DNA of 64,000 nt from Rhynchopus sp. YZ270_cl-10 (Eukaryota; Euglenozoa; Diplonemea; Diplonemida; Diplonemidae), in NCBI GenBank assembly GCA_964035575.1, contig OZ037932.1, forward strand, positions 682,001 to 746,000, written 5' to 3'. Positions 37,563 to 49,200 of this stretch are shown piece by piece. Numbering within the stretch: the first letter of the stretch is position 1; every line of letters begins with the position of its first letter. The position numbers and the translations under genes were made by a program. A model generated the notes under the pieces. That model had not been told where the DNA came from, searched no databases, and was given only the letters and a program-made list of their open reading frames with translations.

Positions 37563-38143
37563 CTCAAAAAAAAATTTTTTTTTTGCTTTTTAGAATTGTC
37601 TTTCCCATTGAGACATAGAAAAGAAACACTATTTTCTGACACAAAACATTAAAAATTTCTTCTTCATTTTTCGCAATCGTAAAAAGAGTGTAGTTAACGG
37701 TGCATAACCCACGTTGGTGGCGCACAACTAAGCACAAAAATAAGAACAAAAATAAGACAAAAGAAAGGGAGAGAAGTTCAAATGGAACCAAAAAGAGAAA
37801 AAAAAATCATGTATATTTTTTTTTTAAAAGACACCCAAGAGGCAACTCCTTGCACAAAGGTGTGTTTATCTTTTACGCATTGACCAGAAAGTAAAGATTT
37901 TTTTTTTAGCTTCGAATTTCTTGACATCTCACTAAAAGACATCAAAAACACACTAAAATTGAGGTCAAAAAATGTAGAAAAAAATGGTACAACGTCACGC
38001 AAAGTACCGGAAAACAAAAAAAATATTGCAGTCAAAAGGCAGACGTACAGTGCAAGAAAAAAGAAGATTGAAAGAAGAAAAAAAGGATGACCAGCGCTTC
38101 CATAAAGGAGGCAGCAACACATCCTTTAAAAAAGGGGTTTTGT

Positions 38144-38177
38144 AAGATGAGTTCAAGCCTCGTCGTGCAGAATCATC
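38144..38177 (-). repeat. Hairpin element A, diverged copy
   Basis: Minus strand GATGATTCTGC, ACGACGAG, GCTTGAACTCATCTTAC, followed by AAAACCCCTTTTTT. Right arm and tail best preserved. Confidence 0.4.
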
Positions 38178-38213
38178 AAAAAATAAGAAAAAAAAAAATT
38201 GAAAAAAAGTTGT

Positions 38214-38247
38214 AAGACGAATATGCCGCACAGTGCATACACATCTT
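38214..38247 (-). repeat. Hairpin element A, TATGC-stem class
   Basis: Minus strand AAGATGTG, TATGC, loop ACTGTGCG, GCATA, TTCGTCTTAC then AACTTTTTTT. The stem is a new paired sequence while the TTCRTCTTAC tail and T tract match the other classes. Confidence 0.45.
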
Positions 38248-38810
38248 AACCATTATTTGTTCGTGGAACTACTTTCCAATGTGAATGTTGATTAGGGCAT
38301 GTGGAGACGCAAATAGGTGATTTAATGACAAAAAAAAACTAGTCAAAAAATGGGGTGGAAATTGGAGGAGTGATATTGGACGCAAAGCACTCAAAAAAAG
38401 GGGGAAAAGAAAATGAAACTTAGAGAGGTAGACGTATCAAATTTATTTTGTTTTTGTTGGTTTTATTACAGTACCTTTGACAAAAAGGGAAAAAATAAAA
38501 AAAAAAATGTCTAAAAAAAAGACAGATTCAGCGCACCTACTCTCCACCTGAGGCTAGGATCATTTTTGTAACAAAAAAAAAATAACAAATATTTTTTTGG
38601 ACTTTCAAGAAATGTTTGTTGTAAATCATATTCTCGAATGGGAAAAATAAAATAAAATACCCGTAGCAATTTTGGAAAGGGACGTATTTTTTTTAGTGGT
38701 GGATTTTGGGAGGGAGGAAATGCTAGGAAAGTGGCCATTTTTTTTTTTTGTTGTCATTCACATTCACCTACCGATATTCTACTAGCAGCGGGTGTGTGTG
38801 TGTGTTTTTC

Positions 38811-38865
38811 TGAAAACTTAGCTATTCGTGCAAAACACCCGAGGATGAGCTCCACGATATAGTTG
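38811..38865 (-). repeat. Element B, copy
   Basis: Plus strand TGAAAACTTAGCTATTCGTG, then ACACCCGAGGATGAGCTCC and ACGATATAG. Shares order and spacing with 39346-39400. Confidence 0.5.
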
Positions 38866-39025
38866 TTTTCCTTTTGTTTTTTTTTTTAAACAACATCTCC
38901 CTTCTCCAGAATCCCCTTTTATCCACTCCAGTTACATTTGTTATTATTTTTTTTTTGCTTTTTTTTCGAGAAAAAAGAGGTAGACGATAAGTGCGACGGC
39001 GATAAAAAAAAAAAGGAAAATTTTG

Positions 39026-39054
39026 TCAAGAACGTGCCTCTCTCGTGCACATAC
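39026..39054 (-). repeat. Hairpin element A, GTGC-stem class with longer loop
   Basis: Minus strand TATGTGC, loop ACGAGAGAG, GCACGTTCTTGAC then AAAATTTTCCTTTTTT. Confidence 0.5.
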
Positions 39055-39079
39055 TCTAAAGAGGGGTATGTAATACTAT

Positions 39080-39143
39080 GTTGAAAACTTGGTTTGTAGT
39101 AGTGTAGACAACACCCCGGAGGAGTGAACTACACTATATCATC
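39080..39143 (-). repeat. Element B, copy
   Basis: Plus strand TTGAAAACTTGG, TAGTAGTGTAGACAAC, ACCCCGGAGGAGTGAACT, ACACTATA. The TAGTG and CACTA pieces can pair. Confidence 0.5.
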
Positions 39144-39345
39144 AATACATATTTATTTTCATTTTTTTTTTTTCACAAAATTGTGCGGATCATGTGTTGC
39201 ATATTTCCCTCTCTGCCTCCTTCTTATCCATCTTCAAAGAAGGGGGGAAAGGGCACAAAAAACCCGCACCTTTTTTGGAATTACTAAAATCGTGAGAACG
39301 GGACACAATAAGTAAATAAATAATCTGTGAAGTGATATATTTTGC

Positions 39346-39400
39346 TTTTGAAAACTTGGTTGTATTAGTGTAGACACCCGAGGATGAACTCCACTATATT
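39346..39400 (-). repeat. Element B, copy
   Basis: Plus strand TTGAAAACTTGGTTGTATTA, GTGTAGACACCCGAGGATG, AACTCCACTATA, followed by T runs. Found 260 bp from the copy at 39080. Confidence 0.5.
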
Positions 39401-40290
39401 TTTTGTTTCTTGCTTTTTTTTTCTTGCAAAAATTTTTTGACAACATTACAAATGTCGTTTCAAAAAAAAAGAAAAAAAAAAATGCAATTACAGAGAGGAA
39501 GAATACATAAATCACTGTGAATAACGTAACAGGGAGGCCTGACCCTTCTTTGAAGGTACCAAGAAGAAAGAGAGAAGCCTCACCGGAAAAGGGGGAAAAA
39601 AAAAAACGTGGACAGATAAATAAAGTGAACACAAAAAAAAAATGCGCACACTATGTCACAAACACCTTCACTTTTTTTTTCCTCAACGACATTCCACACA
39701 TCAGTCCCTTGCCTTTTTTTCTCTTGACAAATCTGTTTGTTTTTATTATAGTACAGCTGCCGTACAGACAGGTCTTTACTATGTTCTTATTTTTTAAATC
39801 CAAAGATTTTAAAGCAAATCGTCACACAAAAAAAAAAGCTTTTTTTGTGCGAATTTCGATGGAGGAAAAAAGGTCTTTTTCAAAATAAAACATTCACTTG
39901 ACGGTGATACGGAACTGGGGTCGGTATTGTTTGGTCTCTGGGAGGTGTGTGGGTGGGGCGAAAGGAAGTGATATACAACCAGCGGCATGAGTATGTTGGG
40001 TGAAAGGGGGGGGAGGAATGTCAGAGTATGGACACTTACTTTGCGGCCGGTAGAGGGGGAAAAAAGAATTTATTTTTTTTGGGGGAAATAACACTTTTTT
40101 GAAAGATGAGAACCTGCTACACATCTGTCTATTTAAAAAAAAACCCCATTTTTTATTTTGCCTTTTTTTTTTTAGAGCGGAATGCTAATGGTAAAAAACT
40201 TTTTTTTGGGGGGGGAATCTGCACCTTATTTTTGCTTTTTTTGAAAATAAAAACGAAAAAAAAATACCCAAACCCGAACCTATTTTGAGA

Positions 40291-43200
40291 TCAAACCCAA
40301 CCAGATGTTCCTGGGGCCTCCGTTTCGGCCATTGTGAGGAAGTTTGCTGGTTGTCCACGGCCTCGGGAGAGCTGAGGGGAGGAGTTGACGCTGGGGGAGA
40401 AGCTGGAAATGCCTCTGCCTGCACCACGGCCTGCACCGCCGTTGTGGGAGTAGGCAGTATTGTCGTTGAAGTTGATGACGCCACCTTCGTCCGCAGGCAT
40501 GTAGTCATGGTCACCTTGCGGTGAACCAAAGGGCTCGTCGCGCTGCGGGGTAAGGAACTTCGTCTCCTCAATGGCAGGGTCGGTCTCGAAGTTCTCCCGC
40601 AACTCCAGCTCCTCACGCGGGTGCAGTTCATGTTCGTCACGTACGGGAGTGTTGACCTGCGGTTCGTAGTTCTTGTTGTTGTTGGTTGGGTCCATGGGGG
40701 CCTTGTTTGCCTTAGGGCGTGTCAAACAGAAGATGATACCGCCAATCACAAGAAGGCCCGCAATGATGATTGCAACGAGAATAGCGACACACCCCCCGGT
40801 CCCCATGCTGAAGCCGAGGAAGCATTCGTCGTCTTCCTCCGGTGGGGAGGTGGCCTCAAGCGCAGCCCCGCGTGCGTCGCCGGAATCGATCCCGATCTGC
40901 GCAAGGAAGCCGCCGTCGTCGTTGTCGGCGTTGAGGTTGGACACAAGAGAGCTCTCGAGGTCGGTGTCCTTCAGATCAGTTCCAGTCTGTGTCACCGTCA
41001 TCTCAACGTTCGTGCCACCGTTGCTATCGTCGGACAACGCGAACGACGTGATGTCCTCAACAGGGATGCCCATCGACTTCGCGAGAGCCTTCTTGATATC
41101 CTCCTGCTTGCTCTGCGCTTCGGACAGACCAGTCTTTAGTGGGACTGTGAGCTTTGCATTTGCCTCAAGGCAGGTCTCAGAGCTTCCCTTCTCGCAGGCG
41201 GTGACACACGACGCAGCCTGCTTCAAGCCCTTCCCACTCTGCGGAGCCTTGCATGTGCATGCGTAGTTGTCGTTGATCTCGCCGTCTGTGTCCGAACAGA
41301 CCTGCTCCACAGTGCCGCAACGGTATCCCTCCTGAATGAAGCAGTTCGCTGCAACAACGTTCGTCTGCGACAGAGCTTGCGAGTTGAAGAACACTGTGTC
41401 CGACTCGAGCTGAAGGGAGGGAGAGGAAGGGGGTGTTGAGAAGGGAAGATGAATATGGGAGTAAAAAAAAACGAGAGCATGTTGATGAGATCCTATCTTT
41501 GTGTGAGGGGACAAAAGCATACCATAGTGCGGTATCTCTCAGCCAGGACGGGTGTCGAGACAGACGTGGCGGTCCTGATCTGGATGCGCACACGAGACAC
41601 ACCCCCTGCAACGGTAGTGGCGTTGAGTGTAAAGGTCGAGATGTCGTCAGTGATTGTGCCGATGTAGCTGTTGTTGACAAGGAGACGGGTCACGAGGTCC
41701 TTGATGACGTTCGGGTTCACGGCGGCCTCGGTGATGTTCAAGTCGAAACCAAACTGTGGGTGTGTTCATGTGGATAATAAAGAATCCACAAGGTCGTGGC
41801 TTGGACTTAAAACTCTTTACAATGATGAGAATATTAACCAAAATACCACACCGAGGGTGACTCACCTCTGGCAAACGCACTTCGGCACGTGCCTGTCAGG
41901 GCTGCCCTGATTAATACTAGCTGCCTGAGTAAAGTATTGGGGTGGGGACATACAAAGAGAGTTGTTTGAATAGTCGGCGCCGGTGTCTGGCCTGGCGGTG
42001 CCGTGGCGCAGTCTGCAGCACGTCCCAAGGCAGAGGTCGAGCTGCCCTCGCACTGACACCTCCAGTCGTGGAGCTCGCGCTCGTTCGGGTCGTTACAGCT
42101 CTGCCCTGCGTCTGTGCAGACCTGTCCCTTGGAGGTGCACTCGTTGATCGGCTGTTCGCTGCACACAGCAGGCGCCCCTTCCTTGGTGCCGGACAGCGGG
42201 GAGAGGCACTGGCAGGAGAACTGCTCGTTGTTCTGTGGCGATACGCAGGCCTGGCCGTTGGACGTGCACGTCGCCGAGAACGCCGTGCACCCCTTGCTGA
42301 TGTACCCGCACGTCGCAGGCTGGCCCTCGGCGTCGCCCGTACCATCACCCGCACAGCGGCAGATCCAGTCACCCTTCTCAGAGAAGTTCGGATCAATGCA
42401 TGTTTGTCCTGCCTTCGTGCACACATTGTGGGTCTCGCACTCGTTCACCTCGCATGTAGCAACCTGCGCAATGGCGCTCTTGCCGACAGACGGGGACACG
42501 CACTGACACTGCCAGTCGCCTACAATGTTGGCGTTGCTGTCGCTGCAGGTCTGGCCACGGTTCGTGCACGTCTTGTGGTTCTCTGCACACTCGCCTTGCC
42601 ACACACACTCGGCGGCCTTGAGGGACGCCTGGCCCACGGCAGGTGAGACACAGATGCAGGCCCAGTCGTTTGTGCTGTTGCTGAACGGAAGCGGGTCTTT
42701 GCACTCCTGCCCCACGTCGCCGCAGATGGTGCGTCCTGTGGTACCAGGCTCACACTCGTCCAGGAGACACGTTGCCACACCCTTCGTGAAGGCCTCGCCC
42801 TTGAGCGGGAAGACGCACAGGCACTGCCAGTCGTCCGCGTTGGTGGTGTCGGGGTCGAAGCATGCCTGGCCCTGTGCAGCGCACACCTGCGACTGCGACT
42901 GGCACTCACCCTCGTAGGTGCAGCTGACTGCAGCGGCACCTACAGCGGATCCGGCACCCGAGCCCACGCAGTGGCACATCCAGTCACCCTGTGGGAAGAA
43001 GAAGTTGAGTTTGAACCTAGAAAGAGACATACCTTAACATCGTTGCTCGGGGTCGGGTCGGAACAGGTTTGTCCCTTGTTCGTGCAGATGGACGACACCT
43101 TCGGGTCAGCACATTCGTTGACAATGCACGTTGCCTGTGTGCCTTGCGAGGTGCCTGAGCCGACCTGGCATTCGCACAGCCAGTCGTCCAGAGAGGAGGA

Positions 43201-46200
43201 CGTCGGGTTCGGGTCGCGGCACGTCTGCTGGTTGCCACACTTGTATCTGTTGAGCGGGCACTCGTCCAGCTCACATGTGGCAGAGGAGGCAAGAGACTTG
43301 CCGACAGCAGGGCTCACACACACGCACTCCCAGTCGCCGTCGTTGGCCGGGTCAGGGTCTGAGCAGGTCTGTCCTGCAGAGGTGCAGACACCACTGTATT
43401 TCTCACACTCACCCACGTACGTGCACTCCGCAAGGGTGCCGATCGCAAAGCCCGTGCTCGATCCCTCGCACACACATCTCCAGTCATCAAGGGACTCGGG
43501 GCTGGGGTTGATGTCCACACACCTCTGTCCCTGCGAGTGGCAAAGCTGGAAGGCCTGCGAGTTTCCTGTGCACTCATCATGTGTGCACGTGGTAGTCCCC
43601 ACAGGGGCGGGGCTCCCGCTCTGCGGAGAGACACACTCGCACTGCCAGTCACCAAGGTTGTCCACATTAGGGTCAACGCAGTTTTGTCCAGAGGCAGTGC
43701 AGGTGATGGAGTTGGTGACACACTCACCGAGGAAGTTGCAGTTGGCCGGGCCTCCCTGCTTGGCGTCGGTTGTCCTCAGGCATTGGCACTCCCAGTCACC
43801 CAAACTGTTCTCGTCAGTGTTCTTGTCCACACACTTCTGGCCGACAGATGTGCAGATTTCGCTCTTCTCAATGCACTCGTCGTACACACAGGTGGCAACA
43901 CCTCCAATCATCTGCCCCACCTTCGGCGGCACACAGGAGCAAAGCCAGTCACCCTGCGCAGAGTCGCGTTGGTCAGGGTCGATGCATGTCTGACCAGCTG
44001 CCTCGCACTGTCCTGAGTTCGCATTGCACTCTCCGGAGTACACGCAGCTTGCAGCGCTAGCAATAGAGTTCTTCGGCTCAGACGAGCCAGAGCCGATGCA
44101 GGTGCACGTCCAGTCGTTTTCAGAGGTCTCAGCCTTGTTCGGGTCAAAGCAGATCTGTCCCTTAGCAGTGCAGATCGATTTCTTCTCATCACACTCATCA
44201 ACAGTGCACGTTGCAGGCTTGCCGACTGCTGTGCCAGTTGCGTTCTTTTTGGAACCGACGCAAAGGCATTTCCAGTCCTGGAGACTGGTGAAGTCCTTGT
44301 TTGGGTCCAGGCACGACTGAGACGCGGCAGTACAGGTCTGACCGTTCGCAACACATTCGTCCAGGGTGCATGGTGCCACACCTCCGCTTGAGCGTCCTGT
44401 GGCTCCACCAACGCAAACACATTCGAACCCTGCCGCCACACCGCTGTCAGCACACGCCTGCCCTGCAGTGGTGCACTTCTGAGACTGTGCGAGACACTCA
44501 CCTGTGTACGTGCATGTTGCTGGTGTTGCAATTGCGCTGCCCTGTCCGCTTCCCTGGCACTCGCAAGTCCAGTCACCTCTGCTAAGTGGGGACGAGTTCG
44601 GGTCACGGCAACGCTGACCTCTGTTCGAGCACAGAGTGCCCACCCTCTCACACTCGTCAAGGGTGCAGGTGGCCGGCTGGCGCAGCCCTTCAGTGCCCGT
44701 CGCTGGGTCCACACATCTGCACACCCAGTCCCCAATACGCGTGCTGGGGTCGTGGCATGTCTGCGCCTGTGCGGTGCACACATCTGCGTTGGACGCACAC
44801 TCGCCCGTGTAAGCGCACGTCGCCACCAAAGCGCGAGCCTGGCCAGATGAAGATCCTGTGCATTTGCACGTCCAGTCTCCGGTGCTGGAAGGGCTTGTGT
44901 TGGGGTCCAGGCAGACCTGTCCAGCAGCGTAGCAAGTCACACCGTACTTGACGCACTCGTCCAGAACACAGTTGGCAGAGCGCGTCTTTGCAACACCGAC
45001 TGCGTCACCTGTGCACCTGCAAGCCCAGTCACCTGTGCTGGCAGGACGTGTGTCGGGGTCAAGGCAGACCTGCTGGTCGCCACAGACAAGTGCGTGGGTG
45101 GCACATTCATCCTGGATGCACTGGGCAACTTCTTTGCTGGCCTCTCCTGTCTGCTCGCCAACGCAATGACACTGCCAGTCACCTTCCAAGAGAGGGTTGG
45201 GGTCGAAGCACGCCTGTCCCGCTGCGGTGCAGACGGCTGAGTTCCTGAGGCAATCGCCAACGTACTGGCATGTGGCTGGTCCACGGTCAGCTTGGCCGGT
45301 CCCTGATCCCTGGCACTGGCACTGCCAGTCGTTCAGCGAGCTGATCGACTTGACTGGGTCGACACAAATCTGTCCCTTCGAGCTGCAGATACCGCTGTTC
45401 TTAAGGCACTCGTCGTAGGAGCAAGTAGCGACAACACCACGTGCACTTCCCACCTGTGGCGTGGTGCAGACACACTCCCAGTCTCCCAGCTTTGTGGCAT
45501 CGGGGTCACGGCACGTCTGGCTCGACTGTGCGCACTTCGCACGGTTTGCTTCGCACTGAGTGCATCCCGACACACCGTCCGCGCCCAGGTCGCTGCCTGC
45601 GTAGCCACACTCGTCGAGCACGCACACTGCAGTGCTTGCGATCGCTGATCCTGAGGATGGTTCGTTGCATCTGCACTCCCAGTCGCCCATCGAGGTCACA
45701 CTCGTGTTGCGGTCAACACATGTCTGGCCTGCGTACGTGCAGATGGATCCCATAGGCCCACACTCATCGAACGTGCACGTGGCAATGGAGGCTGTCGCCG
45801 ACCCCAGCTGGTTGTCAACGCACATGCACTTCCAATCACCTGAAGACGCCGCGTCCATTGTAGGGTCGAAACAAGTCTGCCCCGCGCTCAAGCAACGCGT
45901 GTGTGCAACCTCGCACTCACCAGACCAGATGCAAGTTGCCACACTCCTAACGCTTGTGCCCGTGCCAGATCCCTGGCACTCGCATGTCCAGTCACCTACG
46001 GAGTTAGGGCTCTTGTTCGGGTCATTGCACTGCTGGCCTGCTGTGGAACACACGAACGAGTTCTCCACACACTCGTCGAGCACACAGATTGTTGTGGCGG
46101 CAACACCTCTGCCCACAGTTGGGGGCACACACACACATTCCCAGTCTCCGGTCTTCGTCACATCCGGGTCGTTGCAAGCCTGTCCTGCATCAGCGCATAT

Positions 46201-49200
46201 CTGAGAGTACTGCACACACTCACCTCCTTCCTGTGTGGTGTAGGCACACTGGGCGGCAATACCACGCGCGCTTCCCTTTCCTGGCGCGACACATTTGCAC
46301 ACCCAGTCATCCGTGCTCTCTGGGGTGGTGTCGGGGTCGACGCACGCCTGGCCCACCACTGTGCACGTCTCACCGTACTGGATGCACTCGTCAAGAATGC
46401 AAATAGCAACCCCTCCCGTGCTGTTTGCACCCGACTGGGGAGGAATGCAGATGCATGCCCAGTCGTTGAGCTTGGTGGTGTCCGGGTCAGTGCATGTCTG
46501 GCCCTTCTCCTTGCAGACCACAGCGTTCGAGATACACTCACCTACGTAGCTGCAGGTGGCCACCTGGCGCAGGCCGGTTCCTGTCAACGGGGGGAGGCAC
46601 TCACATCTCCAGTCATCCCTGCTGGAGGGCGACGTGTTGGGGTCGTAGCATCTCTGCTCAGCAGTTTCGCACACGGTACCCTTCTCCAGACATTCGTCAT
46701 ACGCACACACTGCCACAGATGCACGTGCGTTTCCTGTGTAAGGGGGCACGCACTGGCACTCCCATGTGTCGGTCAAAGAGTCCTTGTCGACACAGATCTG
46801 TCCAGCTCTAGAGCAAGTCTGGAACGCCTGAGCACACTCACCGCTGTACTGGCACTCTGCTGGTGAGCGCACGGAGGAGCCCGAGCCCGACCCACCACAT
46901 TCGCATTGCCAGTCCAGCTTCGAGCGGGGGTCCTGGTTGGGGTCAGTGCACAGCTGTCCTGCCTTTGCGCACACGTCCCAGTTGCTGAGGATGTTGCACT
47001 CGTTCAAGACACACGACGCAGCACGGCCCACAGCAGAGCCGGTCTCGTCAGAGCCCTGGCACTCGCACGTCCAGTCGTTGAGGCTGTCGATCTCCTGCTT
47101 GGGGTCAATACAGCGCTGCCCAACAGAGGTACAGATCTGTCCGTGCACGGCACACTCGTTCAACGAGCATGTCGCAGCACGTTTGGTGGCCGCTCCCGTG
47201 CGTGGGCTTACACAGCTGCACTCCCAGTTGTCCGTCTCCTGTGTGTTGGTGTCAATGCACGTCTGGCCTGCTGCAGTACACGTGGTGTGGATGTTGCTTG
47301 CCTGGCACTCGCCTCCGTAGCGACATTCGGCAAGCCTCATGATGTATGGCTCCGTCCTGACCGGCACAGCGTTGCTGTCACACCTGCACTCCCAGTCGCC
47401 CCTGCTGGTGGAGCCCATGTCAGGGTCCACACAGACCTGTCCTGCGTTGCTGCAGAGCTGGCCGTGGATCTGGCATTCGTCGTAGCTGCACACAGTTGCG
47501 GCACCTGCTGCGCCTCCGGTGTATGGCGACACACAGCGGCACTCCCAGTCGTCCAGGTTTTCAACAGTCTTGTCACGGCAGTACTGGCCTGCCTTCGTGC
47601 ACACGATAGCGTTCGCAACACACTCGCCTTCGTACTCGCACATTGCAATGGCCTTCACTGCCTCTCCCGTGCTGGAGCCTTCGCAGATGCACTTCCAGTC
47701 CCCAAGGGAGAGGGGGTTCGTGTTCTGGTCGATGCACGACTGGCCCTCGCTGGCGCACACCAAGCCCTCCTGCAGGCACTCGTCCAGGACGCACGGGGCA
47801 GCCTTGCCCTGTCTGGTTCCCACCTCAGGGAAGACGCACTCGCAACGCCAGTCGCCAGTCACTGACACGCTGGGGTCGCTGCACGTCTGGCCGACGTTGG
47901 TGCAGGTCTGGAAGTTGGTAGCGCACTCGCCCTGCCACTGGCACAGTGCCACACCTCCACGCTGGGAGCCACTGGAGGACACACCCACGCAATCGCACTG
48001 CCAGTCGTCCGTACCGAGCGTGGTGATGCTGGGGTCCTGGCAGGTCTGTCCGACAGCAGAGCAGGTAGCTCTGTTCGAGATGCACTCGTCCTGCAGACAG
48101 GTGGCAGGGCCTCCTGTGCGGCGTCCCTCCATGTCGCCAATGCACAGACACTCCCAGTCACCAACACTCAGCAGATCAGGGTCTCTGCATGCCTGGCCAG
48201 CTGTAGAGCACGTGATCGCGTTGGCCACACATTCTCCAGTGTGCTCGCATGTGGCAGGTGCGGCCTGCATCTTGCCCTGCGCAGGTGTCACACATCTGCA
48301 CTCCCAGTTGCCCCTGCCACCCACAGACGGATCGGGGTCAATGCAGATCTGTCCAACCGCATTGCACACCTGCTTGTTGTCCATGCATTCGTCGAGGATG
48401 CACTCTGCAGCACGTCCGGTGGACTTGCCGCTCAGCTTCCCGACACACACGCACTCCCAGTCACCACTCTGTGTGGTCGGGTTGGGGTCGTTGCAGGTCT
48501 GTCCCGATGCCTCGCATGTTGGGCCGTGCTCAATGCACTCGCCGATGAAGGTGCACGGCTTCGCCATACCTACGCTGGTTCCTGACGACGGTGAGACACA
48601 CTCGCACTGCCAGTTGCCTGTGGAGGAGGGGTCCTTCTGCGGGTCCACGCAGACCTGTCCCATGGAGGCGCACACCTGCTCGTTCACAATGCATTCGTCA
48701 AGCACACACACGGCACGCTGTGCAACAGCCTCACCCACACGGTCGCTTCCGGTGCAGATACACTTCCAGTCACCACGTGATGTGAGTGCGGTGTTCGGGT
48801 CCTCGCACCTCTGGTCACCACAAGGGTTGGTGCTGGGGTCGAAGAGCAGGCAGTCGTCCGCCGAGCACTCATCAACAGTGCCGCCGTACTTACGCCCAGA
48901 CTGGCTCCTGTCAGTGGCGCAGATGCACCCCCAGTCGTTGACGCGGTTGATGTCATCCTCGAAGCAGGCCTGCCCAAGACGCGTGCAGATCACATGGCGC
49001 TCCGCACACTCCCCCTGGTACGAGCACACGGCAGGTGCACCCACCTCAGAGCCAACACCAGCCTCGAGGCACTGGCACACCCAGTTGTTCAGCGACCCCA
49101 CACCCTTGTCAAGATCCTTGCACTCCTGCCCAGCAGCAATGCAGACGTCGCCGTACAGAATGCACTCATCAAGCTCGCAGGTGTTGTCGTTCGCAGCAGA

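Larger units (their letters stand above)
33953..40290. other. Gene-free stretch of 6.3 kb
   Basis: Beyond the 3' end of the giant gene in transcription order. Packed with A and T runs of 8-18 nt on both strands; no frame has coding composition or a recognisable domain. It carries the richest set of hairpin element A copies (34350, 36141, 36830, 38144, 38214, 39026, with a core at 36720), three element B copies and two element C copies. Whether it is a very long 3' region, non-coding RNA genes or spacer cannot be told from sequence. Confidence 0.5.

Noticed and set aside
41866-41924. A possible mini-exon (AASINQGSPDRHVPKCVCQR) in the giant gene
   Set aside because: Its length breaks the reading frame with the next exon, and the implied intron before it would be only 29 nt. 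A single 200-nt intron (41953-41754) joins the flanking exons in frame.
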